From JBCCSZ01 sp039199225 (GTDB lineage Bacteria > Bacteroidota > Bacteroidia > Chitinophagales > Saprospiraceae), in assembly GCA_039199225.1 (NCBI GenBank), contig JBCCSZ010000040.1:1-34871 (forward strand): a stretch of 34,871 nucleotides of DNA, written 5' to 3'. The position numbers were made by a program, and so were the translations under genes. Position 1 is the stretch's first letter. The number at the start of each line of letters is the position of its first letter. Positions 18,096 to 26,374 of the stretch are shown here, in pieces. The notes under the pieces were generated by a model. That model was not told the origin of the DNA. It saw only the letters and a program-made list of their open reading frames with translations, and searched no databases.

Positions 18096-19904
18096 CTAGA
18101 AGCAGTATTCGTTGGCTTCGATTAAAGCACCCGCGACTTTGCGGCGCAGTGCCTTAACGTTGATAGCCGGGTATTTGCTGAAACGCTTGGTACCCATCAG
18201 CAATGTCTTCAAAAGGTCGCCATCTGCGAAGGAAGTCAATGCATCCTTGGCGTTCTTAGCCATCCGGTCGTTGGCGTCAGTAAGGAATACTTTCAGGATG
18301 GCATCGTAAACATCCTGGCTTACTTTTCCTTCGCGACTGCTCAATTTGTGAACTCTAAGCAATAGCGACTCTGCCAGCAGCGCATCAATCATCATGTCTG
18401 CTACATTCATCAAAATCTCTTGCTCTGTCTTCAGATTGAGCTGACCGTCCATTTGCATCTTGGCAGCAGCACCAGCAACCATCAAAACCATTTTCTTGAA
18501 ATCCTTCACCGCCTTGTATTCTACCGCATACGGCCCTTCCGGCTGACCAAAGCCAGGCATGGATGTCAATTCCTTTTGAACAGCCCAAGCAGGTCCAACA
18601 ATATCGATTTTGCCTTGCATGGCTCTCTTCAGGAGCATATCGACGGTCAGCATCCGGTTGATTTCGTTGGTTCCTTCGTAGATGCGGGAGATGCGCGCAT
18701 CGCGGTAGGCGCGAGCCGCTGTTCCCTCCTCAGAATATCCCATTCCTCCATGTACCTGTATCGTTTCGTCAACGACATAATCAAGGGTTTCCGAACCCGC
18801 TACTTTCAGGATGGCACACTCTACAGCGTATTCTTCTGCCGCTTGCAATTTGGCGTCGGCAAAGTTGAGACCCATGCTCATCAAGGAAGCCTTTTTGTCA
18901 TTCATCAGGTTGGACACTCGGTACAAGGCACTTTCTGCAGCGAAAACGCGGATGGCTTGCTCTGCCAACTTGTGTTGAATAGCTCCAAAAGTAGCAATGG
19001 GCTTTTTGAACTGAATGCGCTCATTGGCATACTGAACAGCAGACGTGATGCTGGCCTTAGAGCCACCTGTTGTGAGGGCGCAAAGCTTGAAGCGGCCATT
19101 GTTCAGTGCGTTAAAAGCAATTTTGTGACCTTTTCCAATCTCTCCTAATATATTTTCGGCCGGTACTTTGGCATTTTCAAAGAAGACCTGGCGGGTAGAA
19201 GACCCCTTGATGCCGAGCTTTTGCTCTTCTGCACCTAGCGTCATGCCCTCTGTACCTTTATCTACAATAAATCCTGTGAACTTATCACCGTCGATCTGCG
19301 CAAAAACGATGAAGACGTCTGCAAAGCCGGCGTTGGAAATCCACATCTTTTGACCGTTGATGATGTAATGCTTACCATCTTCCGTCAGGTCGGCCCGTGT
19401 TTTGGCAGCCAGTGCATCGGAACCAGAAGAAGGTTCTGTCAGGCAGTAAGCCGCTTTGAGTTCTCCGCTGATCAAGCCAGGGAGGTATTTTTCTTTCAAT
19501 TCATCATTGCCGAAATACAAAACAGGCAACATTCCGATCCCGGTATGTGCAGCAAAAGTTGTGCTGTACGAACCAGACGGCCCCAACGCATCACAAATCA
19601 TGGTGTTGGTGTTGGTGTCCAGTTCCATACCTCCATATTGTTCGGGCATGTGAGAGCCCAGCAGGCCCAACTCGCCAGCCTTTTCCAATAGGGTAGCGGC
19701 GATGTCGTTTTCCTGCTTTTCGATCTTGTCCATGTTGGGCAAGATGTCATTGTTGACAAAATCTACGACCATATCGTAGATCATTTTTTGTTCTTCGTTG
19801 ATTTCTTCCGGGATGTAGGTGTCGGCTGGTGTGGAATCTTTGATGATGAATTCGCCGCCTTTGAGTAGGTCGGCCTGTATGAATTTTTCAGGATTCTTTG
19901 TCAT
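18096..19904 (-). CDS. Acyl-CoA dehydrogenase (long/very-long-chain type)
   Basis: FAD-dependent enzyme for the first step of fatty-acid beta-oxidation, forming trans-2-enoyl-CoA. The 602 residues are about 200 longer than a plain acyl-CoA dehydrogenase and match the VLCAD-like group with an extra C-terminal helical domain. The N-terminal helical domain covers roughly 35-165. The FAD/substrate beta-domain includes YCLTEPSSGSDA and KMWISNAGFAD (about 165-260). The C-terminal four-helix domain includes GGMGYSEEGTAARAYRDARI, and YEGTNEINR contains E410, the likely catalytic base. The extension runs from about 425 to 602. The gene is alone, with its own terminator downstream. Its upstream region has a promoter flanked by two related palindromes, suggesting repression that responds to fatty-acid or acyl-CoA signals. 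Physiological chain-length specificity cannot be read from sequence. Confidence 0.94.
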   Translation of the reverse strand: MTKNPEKFIQADLLKGGEFIIKDSTPADTYIPEEINEEQKMIYDMVVDFVNNDILPNMDKIEKQENDIAATLLEKAGELGLLGSHMPEQYGGMELDTNTNTMICDALGPSGSYSTTFAAHTGIGMLPVLYFGNDELKEKYLPGLISGELKAAYCLTEPSSGSDALAAKTRADLTEDGKHYIINGQKMWISNAGFADVFIVFAQIDGDKFTGFIVDKGTEGMTLGAEEQKLGIKGSSTRQVFFENAKVPAENILGEIGKGHKIAFNALNNGRFKLCALTTGGSKASITSAVQYANERIQFKKPIATFGAIQHKLAEQAIRVFAAESALYRVSNLMNDKKASLMSMGLNFADAKLQAAEEYAVECAILKVAGSETLDYVVDETIQVHGGMGYSEEGTAARAYRDARISRIYEGTNEINRMLTVDMLLKRAMQGKIDIVGPAWAVQKELTSMPGFGQPEGPYAVEYKAVKDFKKMVLMVAGAAAKMQMDGQLNLKTEQEILMNVADMMIDALLAESLLLRVHKLSSREGKVSQDVYDAILKVFLTDANDRMAKNAKDALTSFADGDLLKTLLMGTKRFSKYPAINVKALRRKVAGALIEANEYCF

Positions 19905-19949
19905 GGAGCAAGGTGATTTAAAGTTGATAAAAATGATAAAAAACGCAAT

Positions 19950-19965
19950 TAGCGAATTTTCGCTA
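19950..19965. promoter_or_regulatory. Palindromic operator candidate 1 (acyl-CoA dehydrogenase)
   Basis: TAGCGAA-TT-TTCGCTA is a perfect 7-bp inverted repeat. It abuts the proposed -7 box and would overlap the transcription start, 46-61 bp before the ATG. It shares its core with a second palindrome 64 bp away, centre to centre. Confidence 0.6.
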
Positions 19966-19996
19966 TAAATATACAGTTTTAACCCTTTATTGTAAA
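19966..19996 (-). promoter_or_regulatory. Proposed promoter of the acyl-CoA dehydrogenase gene
   Basis: On the minus strand, TTTA (19996-19993) is followed after 19 bp by TATATTTA (19973-19966). Each differs by one base from the Bacteroidota consensus (TTTG, TAnnTTTG). The spacing is right and the leader would be about 55 nt. Its position between the two palindromes supports it. Confidence 0.4.
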
Positions 19997-20010
19997 TGCT
20001 TGTTCGATGT

Positions 20011-20032
20011 TTTTAGTGAATTTTCGCTAAAA
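20011..20032. promoter_or_regulatory. Palindromic operator candidate 2 (acyl-CoA dehydrogenase)
   Basis: TTTTAGTGAA-TT-TTCGCTAAAA is a 10-bp inverted repeat with one mismatch and the same core (TAGyGAA-TT-TTCGCTA) as candidate 1. Its centre is 64 bp from that of candidate 1, close to six helical turns, so two bound dimers would lie on the same DNA face. A lone half-site TTCGCTA also occurs at 20083-20089. Confidence 0.55.
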
Positions 20033-20181
20033 AGTGTGTGAGGAGACTATTTTTGGCGGGAAATGTCTTAAAATGGATGAAATTCGCTATTGTAGAGTGC
20101 TTCTGAACAGCTCAGAACAATAAAGTCAGTGCAAATACTTTGCCGGGAGTAGGTACCTGGGTAAAATTATGTTATCCTTAG

Positions 20182-20196
20182 TTTGAGGTGAAAATC
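20182..20196. repeat. 15-bp intergenic motif, copy 2
   Basis: Identical to TTTGAGGTGAAAATC at 1971-1985. Here it lies about 40 bp beyond the stop codon of the SWIM-domain gene, in the opposite orientation relative to that gene. Confidence 0.3.
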
Positions 20197-20236
20197 GTTC
20201 AAAATAAGTCGTTGCTTAATTTGTCCAGGCACTTAT

Positions 20237-21541
20237 TTACCCGATTGGAACGAGTTTGTCCTTGGTGGACACGCTCTCGATGAAGAGCTGCTGGCCATTC
20301 CACTCTCCAAAGACAGTGATTGGGTGACCGCCACTCAAGGCAAGCAATTGCCACCAACTCTGTCCATTGTGTGCAACACTGATCGCCTGCTGTTTGTCGT
20401 CGATGAGGTACAGCTGCTCTTGGTGTAAGCTGGGGCGAACGGGACCTAGCAGTACTGGGAAACCTTGTTGCCAGGGGTTGGCAGCAAGGGCGGCGGCATA
20501 GGCTCCCAGAAAAGATTCAATATTTGGATGGCCTTCCAATTCACCAATGTGTAGACTGAGTGGACGTTTTTCGTGCAACAAAACCCTTAGTGGATAGGCA
20601 GAGGGGTAGAAGCTGACCCGACCGCTGAAAGCCCCTCCGACTTTGTAGTGGTCGAGAAAATTTGCGCTTTGATGAACATAATCGAGCAAAAGGGCCATTT
20701 TTTTGCTCTTTTGGCCTTGCAGCCACACTTTACGACTGTTGAGGTGCTCTTGGTTTTCCTCCAAAACACCCAATACCAACCAATCGTCTTCCAAGGCTTC
20801 TTGCTGCAGCACCTCCTCCTTGCGGATGTTGATGCCAGCTACTGTCAGTAATTCTTTCTGCAATTCGGGCGATAGGCTGTCCAATTGGGAAAAGCCCTTA
20901 CACAGTAAAAAGAGTTCGCCCAGTGCTGTCAGCATTTTTTCGGGCCATTCACCTTGGCTGCGTTGCATCGCTGGCAACTCCCGGATACGACGCCCAACGC
21001 CTCCCAGTCGCATATCGACCATTCGGGAGGCAAAGTCGTTCCAAAATTGAGGATCTTGCTTTTCGGTCTCAGCCATTCCTTGTCGCAGCAGATCGGTCAA
21101 CCAGGTTTCCAAATCTTCCAGCCCTCCGGCCATCTGAATCATGCGCTTGTCCCGAGTTTTGGCTTTGGCCACAGCCTTTTCGGCAGCTTTTTCTGAGCTT
21201 TCGGCTTTCACCTGTCGGCCTTCCAACCATTGGCGCACCCAGTCCGGATAGTCTTCCGTGACGTAAAAAGCCTCCGATTGCTGTACATAGATCAACAATA
21301 AGCCGATGACGTGTTTGCAGGGAAATTGGCGACTGGGGCAAGTACATTTGTAGGCAGGGCCTCCTTGGAGGTCGACTTGGGTGTGGTAGTAACCTTTACC
21401 ACTACTTTGACACATACCCCAAATGGCCCTTGGGCTTCCACCTAGCTGTCGCCATTTTCTGGTAGTAGAAAGTGTTTCACCACGTTTGGCTGTAGAAGGA
21501 GTAGGAGCTAAGCTTAAGATGTATTCAGCAGACCATTTCAA
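20237..21541 (-). CDS. SWIM zinc-finger domain protein of unknown function
   Basis: A 434-residue cytoplasmic protein. The N-terminal 100 residues contain a SWIM zinc finger: C66-x-C68, then C75-x-H77 within CTCPSRQFPCKH. This fold binds zinc and usually nucleic acid or protein. A charged linker (about 115-150, Lys/Glu/Ala-rich) leads to a roughly 280-residue C-terminal region with no motif I recognise. In some bacteria SWIM proteins sit beside MoxR-type ATPases and VWA proteins; none is encoded here. The gene starts 17 bp after the Fur gene stop, on the same strand, which points to cotranscription with fur and rsh. I cannot assign a function beyond the zinc finger. Confidence 0.75.
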   Translation of the reverse strand: MKWSAEYILSLAPTPSTAKRGETLSTTRKWRQLGGSPRAIWGMCQSSGKGYYHTQVDLQGGPAYKCTCPSRQFPCKHVIGLLLIYVQQSEAFYVTEDYPDWVRQWLEGRQVKAESSEKAAEKAVAKAKTRDKRMIQMAGGLEDLETWLTDLLRQGMAETEKQDPQFWNDFASRMVDMRLGGVGRRIRELPAMQRSQGEWPEKMLTALGELFLLCKGFSQLDSLSPELQKELLTVAGINIRKEEVLQQEALEDDWLVLGVLEENQEHLNSRKVWLQGQKSKKMALLLDYVHQSANFLDHYKVGGAFSGRVSFYPSAYPLRVLLHEKRPLSLHIGELEGHPNIESFLGAYAAALAANPWQQGFPVLLGPVRPSLHQEQLYLIDDKQQAISVAHNGQSWWQLLALSGGHPITVFGEWNGQQLFIESVSTKDKLVPIG

Positions 21542-21558
21542 GGAGTAAGGCGTATTTT

Positions 21559-22053
21559 TTAGCGGTCTGTATCAGTGTTTTCTTCACCAGAATCGGCTTT
21601 GCAGCCACCTTGACACTCGCCATATAAATTAAGAGAATGGTGGGTGACTTTGAAATTGAGCAAATCGCCCATCATGCTTTTTATCTGTTGGATGCGCGGA
21701 TCGCAAAATTCGAGTACGCGGCCACAGTTTACACAAATCAGGTGGTCGTGCTGCTTAAAACCATAGGACTTTTCGTATTGAGCAAGGTTTTTTCCGAATT
21801 GGTGTTTTTTGATGAGGTCGCAATTGACGAGTAATTCAAGCGTATTGTAGACAGTTGCCCGGCTCACGCGGTAATTCTGGGTTTTCATATGGATGTAAAG
21901 AGCTTCCGCATCAAAGTGGTCATTACGTCTGTAAATTTCCTCTAGGATGGCAAAGCGTTCAGGGGTTCTACGCAATCCGTTTTTCTCCAGATGTCCTGAA
22001 AAAATGTTGATGACTTCCTTTAATATGGTTTCTTGATTCTTTGGCTTGATCAT
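21559..22053 (-). CDS. Fur-family metal-dependent transcriptional repressor
   Basis: Fur-family regulator, here 164 residues from the ATG at 22053; the longer in-frame start at 22098 adds 15 residues not typical of the family. The winged-helix part includes GLRRTPERFAILEEI and the recognition region YRVSRATVYNTLELL (61-75). The dimerisation/metal part has H102-D-H104, C107-V-N-C110 and a second Cys pair C147/C151, the usual structural zinc site. Residue 115 is Glu (GRVLEF), as in iron-sensing Fur, whereas peroxide-sensing PerR has Asp at that place; this favours a Fur rather than PerR role, though not decisively. The gene lies between rsh (64 bp upstream) and the SWIM gene (17 bp downstream) in a likely operon. 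Target genes are not visible here. Confidence 0.9.
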   Translation of the reverse strand: MIKPKNQETILKEVINIFSGHLEKNGLRRTPERFAILEEIYRRNDHFDAEALYIHMKTQNYRVSRATVYNTLELLVNCDLIKKHQFGKNLAQYEKSYGFKQHDHLICVNCGRVLEFCDPRIQQIKSMMGDLLNFKVTHHSLNLYGECQGGCKADSGEENTDTDR

Positions 22054-22117
22054 ACTCACTTTTATATTTATTTGGCTGCGTTCAGCCCTATTCTCCACAA
22101 GTTAGCATTCTTTTGCG

Positions 22118-24355
22118 TTAACTTTCTATCCTCGTAACACTTGAGACGCCTTTGAGGTTTTTCAAAGCTCGGATCGCTAGATTCAGTTGATCTGTATTGA
22201 GTACCAGTAGGCTGACTTTTCCTTCGAAATAACCTTCATCACCCGTGATGGCAAAGGAGCGGATGTTGAGCCCCAAATCGGAGGATATATTGTGTGACAA
22301 GCGCTCAATCACCCCCACGCCATCGTCAATGCCCGTAATTTGTAGGTCGGCAACAAAAGATGTATTGTCGACAAGTACCCATTCGGCCTTCATAATTCTG
22401 TAGCCAAAATTGGCCATCAAGTGCGTAGCATTGGGGCAGTTAGTACGATGTATCTTAAGACCAGAGTTTACAGTGGTGTAGGCAAAAACGCCATCGCCTT
22501 GCACCGGGCGGCAGCAACTGGCCAGGGAATAATCGTATCGATCGGCCGATTCACCATTGATCAGCAATCTGGGTTTGAAGTTCTCAGCCCGCTTTTGCTT
22601 TTTCGACAGACGCTTGGGCTTGGTGGGTTCTTCGATGACCTCTTCGACCTTTTCCTCTTCTTTTTCGACCAACTTGGTACCTTCGACCCGGAAGTTTCTC
22701 AGCTCCAACAGGTTGATTTGTTCCATTGCGATACCATAATAAAGGTCTACGTGCGATTTCAGGCCGAAATAGCGAACGATGGTATCGATGTTTTCCTCGG
22801 TGTCGGCAGCCTTTAGGTTGCGCAACTTGCGTTGGAGTGCCTCCCGTCCAATAGCACCGATGCGCCGGCGCTCCTCCTTCATGGCCGAGCGTATTTTGGA
22901 TCGAGCCTTACCCGTAATGACCATTTTCAGCCAAGATTCCTTCGGCTTCTGGTTTTTGTTGGTCATCACCTGGCATTGATCGCCATTTTGTAGTTTATAG
23001 CCCATCGGGACCAACTTATTGTTGACCTTGATGGCTGTGCTGTGATAACCTACATCCGTATGTATGCTGAAGGCAAAATCGAGTGCTGTGGCGCCCTTGG
23101 GCAGTATCTTCATATCGCCTTTGGGGGTATATACATAGACTTCTTCCTGGAAGAGATTGGTCTTAAAATCGCTGATGAATTCAATGGCGTCCGAATCATT
23201 GTTGTCGAGGATGTCGCGGATGCTGTCCAGCCAAGTTTCATACACATCGCTATTGCTGGAAGGAGAGATGCCCTTGTATTTCCAGTGGGCGGCAAAGCCT
23301 CTTTCGGCAATGTCATCCATTCTTTCGGAGCGAATCTGGACTTCCACGTAACGTCCCTTTGGGCCGATCACGGTGGTGTGGAGCGATTCATAGCCGTTGG
23401 ACTTGGGCGTCGTGATCCAATCTTTGAGCCGTTCCGGGATCGGGCGGTGAACATCTGTGACGATCGAATAGATTTGCCAGCAGATTTGTTTTTCCCGCTT
23501 GATGGGGCAATCGACAATGATGCGTATGGCAAAAAGGTCGTAAATCTCTTCGAAGGAGACCTTCTTGTTGCGGATTTTATTGGAAATCGAGAAAATCGAC
23601 TTGGGCCTTCCGGTGATTCGGTAGGGATAGTTTATTTCCCGCAGTTCATTGTTTAGTGGTTTGATGAATTCATTGACGTAAGCGGTACGCTCTGCTTTGG
23701 TAGCTTGTAGCTTTCGAGCAATTTCGTGGTAAGTGCTTGGGTCTGTGATTTTCATGCACAGGTCCTGAAATTCCAGCTTGAAGTTGTACAAGCCCAAGCG
23801 GTGAGCCAAAGGGGCGTAGATGTAGGAAGTTTCAGCGGCAATCTTGAGTTGCTTATGGCGCGGCATGGAGCCCAGGGTGCGCATGTTGTGCAGTCGGTCG
23901 GCCATTTTGATGAGAACGACCCGAACGTCTTCCACCAGGGTTTGGAGAACCTTCTTAAAATTCTCGGCCTGGGGACTGGCCACAGTGTAAAGCCCGTCCA
24001 GTTTGGTCAAGCCGTTGACGATCATGGCGACTTTTGCGCCAAATTTACCTTCGATTTCGTTCAATCCAACGCTGGTATCTTCGACCACGTCGTGCAAAAG
24101 AGCTGCGACGATGGCTGTTGGGCCAAGGCCGATTTCTTCTGCACAAATGCGTGCAACCTCAATGGGGTGAAGGATGTAAGGTTCTCCGGATTTACGTCTT
24201 TGTTTGGAATGTGCCTCCACGGCCAGTTCATAGGCCATGCGAATATTGCGTCGATCCGTGGCATCCATATTGGTTTTGATCGACTTGAGTAGCTTCCGGT
24301 AGGCTCCTTGTATAAGCCTTCGCTCTTGATCCGAATTTGTTATTACTTCTGGCAT
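22118..24355 (-). CDS. rsh: Bifunctional (p)ppGpp synthetase/hydrolase (RelA/SpoT family)
   Basis: Makes and degrades the stringent-response alarmone (p)ppGpp. Domains in 745 residues: an HD hydrolase (about 38-195) with H63, H88-D89, VVEDT and D153 in KMADRLHNM; a synthetase (about 235-360) with GRPKSIFSI and VEVQIR; a TGS domain (about 405-465, VYVYTPKGDMKILPKG); a Lys/Glu-rich linker; a conserved Cys region with CCRPVQGD; and a C-terminal ACT domain (about 665-745). The synthetase carries RLKD at 309-312, the RxKD form found in bifunctional enzymes rather than the acidic form of synthesis-only RelA. With the intact HD motif this supports dual activity. I take the ATG at 24355; a GTG four codons upstream is possible. 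It heads the rsh-fur-SWIM transcription unit. Confidence 0.95.
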   Translation of the reverse strand: MPEVITNSDQERRLIQGAYRKLLKSIKTNMDATDRRNIRMAYELAVEAHSKQRRKSGEPYILHPIEVARICAEEIGLGPTAIVAALLHDVVEDTSVGLNEIEGKFGAKVAMIVNGLTKLDGLYTVASPQAENFKKVLQTLVEDVRVVLIKMADRLHNMRTLGSMPRHKQLKIAAETSYIYAPLAHRLGLYNFKLEFQDLCMKITDPSTYHEIARKLQATKAERTAYVNEFIKPLNNELREINYPYRITGRPKSIFSISNKIRNKKVSFEEIYDLFAIRIIVDCPIKREKQICWQIYSIVTDVHRPIPERLKDWITTPKSNGYESLHTTVIGPKGRYVEVQIRSERMDDIAERGFAAHWKYKGISPSSNSDVYETWLDSIRDILDNNDSDAIEFISDFKTNLFQEEVYVYTPKGDMKILPKGATALDFAFSIHTDVGYHSTAIKVNNKLVPMGYKLQNGDQCQVMTNKNQKPKESWLKMVITGKARSKIRSAMKEERRRIGAIGREALQRKLRNLKAADTEENIDTIVRYFGLKSHVDLYYGIAMEQINLLELRNFRVEGTKLVEKEEEKVEEVIEEPTKPKRLSKKQKRAENFKPRLLINGESADRYDYSLASCCRPVQGDGVFAYTTVNSGLKIHRTNCPNATHLMANFGYRIMKAEWVLVDNTSFVADLQITGIDDGVGVIERLSHNISSDLGLNIRSFAITGDEGYFEGKVSLLVLNTDQLNLAIRALKNLKGVSSVTRIES

Positions 24356-24411
24356 AACATTAAACACTGGATTGAAGGAAAAAAGATTTCTCCTCGTAAA
24401 TCACTGGCTCG

Positions 24412-24419
24412 CAAAAGTA
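24412..24419 (-). promoter_or_regulatory. Possible -7 box for the rsh operon
   Basis: The minus strand reads TACTTTTG, a full match to TAnnTTTG, about 57 bp before the rsh ATG. The nearest TTTG upstream is 28 bp away, which is too far, so the -33 element is unclear. Confidence 0.35.
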
Positions 24420-24701
24420 TTTAATTTAAGTCTTTTATACTGCGGATCAAAATTTTTTAGGGAATTGTTGCGCTTTGTTTGCAGTCGAAAGGATTCCCTG
24501 AAAAGAGGGCAGCAGCGGACCAATTTTCTTAGAGCTGCCACAAATACAAGGGCTCTTGAAGGTGATTTCCAGTCAAAATGATTCCTTTTTTTGCGACGAG
24601 TACAATCGAAATTGTCCGAAAATAGCGTTTGTCGGGCCAGTTTGTTGGTCGAATAGCGAATTATATTCCGATTGCTGGATCATTTTTTTATAAAAAGGTT
24701 A

Positions 24702-24709
24702 TATCTTTG
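24702..24709 (+). promoter_or_regulatory. -7 promoter box for tRNA-Leu
   Basis: TATCTTTG matches TAnnTTTG exactly and ends 11 bp before the mature tRNA 5' end, giving a short leader. No good -33 TTTG lies at the usual distance. The trigger-factor gene may share this transcript. Confidence 0.5.
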
Positions 24710-24720
24710 CATCGCTTTAT

Positions 24721-24802
24721 GCGGGTGTGGTGAAATTGGTAGACACGCTAGACTTAGGATCTAGTGCCGCAAGGTGTGGGGGTTCGAGTCCCTCCACCCG
24801 CA
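24721..24802 (+). tRNA. tRNA-Leu (anticodon UAG)
   Basis: An 82-nt cloverleaf: acceptor GCGGGTG (24721-24727) pairs with CACCCGC (24795-24801), discriminator A at 24802. The anticodon stem CTAGA/TCTAG encloses the loop CTTAGGA with anticodon TAG at 24755-24757, reading CUA and related Leu codons. The T-arm carries GTTCGAGTC. There is a short extra variable arm, as expected for a class II tRNA. CCA is not encoded (the next bases are CAT). It lies 78 bp before the trigger-factor gene on the same strand. Confidence 0.95.
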
Positions 24803-24880
24803 CATTACTTCACTAAAGAAGTGGTATTCATCACAGGGAGAAAGGTACCAACCAACAACATTTATTTTAATCCATACTAT

Positions 24881-26374
24881 ATGCCTAATATTGTCAAAGA
24901 AGAAGTGGATGCACTGACGGCGAAGATTTCCGTAACCATAACTCCAGTCGATTATTCACCTAAGCTCAATTCAGAACTTGCCAAATACCGCAAAGAGGCC
25001 CACATCAAAGGATTTCGCAAGGGCAAAACGCCTTTGAGCTTTATCAAGAAAATGTATGGAACAGCGATTTTGGGGGATGTTATCAACAACCTGCTCCAAA
25101 AAAGTGTCACGGATTATCTGAAGGACGAAGAGCTCAACATCCTCGGGCAACCCATTCCAGCAGATGATCAAGAGGAAATCGAATTTGACATTAAAAACCT
25201 GGGTGATTTCGAGTTTAAGTTTGACATTGGCTTAGCACCCGAATTCGAAGTGCAGGGCATTGGAACGGAAAACAGTTATACGCGCATGGCCATTGAAGTT
25301 CCCCAAGCGGAAATCGATGAGCAATTTCTCAACCTGCGCAAGCGGAATCCTATCAGAAATTCTGTAGATGAAAACATTGAGTCAGACGATATCTTGACGC
25401 TCAATGCAGAGGAGTTGACCGAGGAAGGAGGAGAAATTAAAGAAAATGGATGGGCATGTACCTTCACCGTCTTGGTCAATCGCATGGGTTCAGAGGCTAT
25501 GATCGAGGAGGTAAAGGAAAAGAAAAAAGGAGACAAGATCACTTTCGATATTTATGAGATCGAGAAAGATACGACCGAAGAACATGTTAAGAAATACCTC
25601 CTGCAGGTAGAGGAAGGCGATGCCGACCGGGAAATTGGGCGTTGGTTTGAAGCGACCATCTCCGATGTAGTCCGCGCTGAGCCAGCAGAACTGAACGAAG
25701 AATTTTTCGAAAAGGCATTTGGGGATAAAGAAGTCAACAACGAGGAAGAGGCCCAAGAACTGATCCGCCAGGATATCCAAAAGTTTTACGATAGCCAATC
25801 TGAGAATGTACTCTACAAAGATATTCGCGACCGCTTGATGGCTGAAAATGACTTGTCATTGCCAGATGATTTTCTAAAGCGTTGGTTGGTTTTTTCCAAT
25901 GAAGGAATGACGCTCGATGCAGTCGAAAAGGAATACGATGCTTTTTCTGAGAACCTTCGCTGGTCCTTGGTTCGTTCCAGCCTCATCAAACAATTTGAGG
26001 TAGAGGTAACAGAAGAGGAGATTCTAGAGGGTTTCAAAGACAATGTTCGCCAATACTTCGGTGGTGGCCAGGGCAATGAATTCATTGTATTGAATACAGC
26101 CAATCGCCTGATGGCCGATCAGGAGCAAGTGGATCGTATGTATCAGGAGCTGATGACCAACAAGCTTTTTAAGAACATTCGGGAGCAAGTTGCCGTAGAA
26201 GATAAAGCGATTAGCAAGGAAGACTTCGACAAGGAACTGGAAAGATTGCGCAGCGAAATGATGGATCAACAAACACAAGCCATCGATGAATCAGCATCCG
26301 AAGAAGTAGAAGGGGCTTCCACTTCAAACCCTGAAGAAGCTACCGAAGAGGAGATCACAGAGGATGTTGGCTAG
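24881..26374 (+). CDS. tig: Trigger factor (ribosome-associated chaperone)
   Basis: Binds nascent chains at the ribosome exit tunnel and delays misfolding. The ATG at 24881 gives 497 residues; longer open frame upstream runs through the tRNA gene and is rejected. The ribosome-binding signature GFRKGKTP is at 44-51, in an N-terminal domain of about 150 residues. A weakly conserved central FKBP-like region (about 155-300) is followed by the helical C-terminal arms (about 300-460). The protein is about 50-60 residues longer than the common 430-450, largely owing to a low-complexity acidic tail rich in Glu, Ala and Ser (about 465-497). The gene is the first of the tig-clpP-clpX block, a frequent bacterial arrangement. 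Sequence conservation outside the first domain is low, as usual for Bacteroidota. Confidence 0.9.
   Translation: MPNIVKEEVDALTAKISVTITPVDYSPKLNSELAKYRKEAHIKGFRKGKTPLSFIKKMYGTAILGDVINNLLQKSVTDYLKDEELNILGQPIPADDQEEIEFDIKNLGDFEFKFDIGLAPEFEVQGIGTENSYTRMAIEVPQAEIDEQFLNLRKRNPIRNSVDENIESDDILTLNAEELTEEGGEIKENGWACTFTVLVNRMGSEAMIEEVKEKKKGDKITFDIYEIEKDTTEEHVKKYLLQVEEGDADREIGRWFEATISDVVRAEPAELNEEFFEKAFGDKEVNNEEEAQELIRQDIQKFYDSQSENVLYKDIRDRLMAENDLSLPDDFLKRWLVFSNEGMTLDAVEKEYDAFSENLRWSLVRSSLIKQFEVEVTEEEILEGFKDNVRQYFGGGQGNEFIVLNTANRLMADQEQVDRMYQELMTNKLFKNIREQVAVEDKAISKEDFDKELERLRSEMMDQQTQAIDESASEEVEGASTSNPEEATEEEITEDVG

Larger units (their letters stand above)
19905..20236. other. Regulatory intergenic region upstream of acyl-CoA dehydrogenase
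   Basis: This 332-bp region holds the acyl-CoA dehydrogenase promoter, two palindromes and copy 2 of the 15-bp motif, all listed separately. It also has an AT-rich inverted repeat (AAATAAGT 20202-20209 / ACTTATTT 20231-20238) that overlaps the stop codon of the SWIM gene and may act as its weak terminator. No coding gene was seen. Confidence 0.6.
24356..24720. other. Divergent region between rsh and tRNA-Leu
   Basis: A 365-bp region between the minus-strand rsh and the plus-strand tRNA. Promoter-like boxes for each side are listed separately. A 69-codon open frame at 24372-24581 has no recognisable features and I treat it as noncoding. AT content rises toward the tRNA. Confidence 0.5.

Noticed and set aside
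23042..23656. 204-codon plus-strand open frame inside rsh
   Set aside because: It is antisense to the (p)ppGpp synthetase domain and has no independent features.
24372..24581. Small plus-strand open frame in the rsh/tRNA intergenic region
   Set aside because: 69 codons with no signal peptide, domain or promoter of its own; it begins within the likely rsh leader.
24764..24880. Upstream extension of the trigger-factor gene
   Set aside because: It would translate the 3' half of tRNA-Leu; the ATG at 24881 gives the standard N-terminus.
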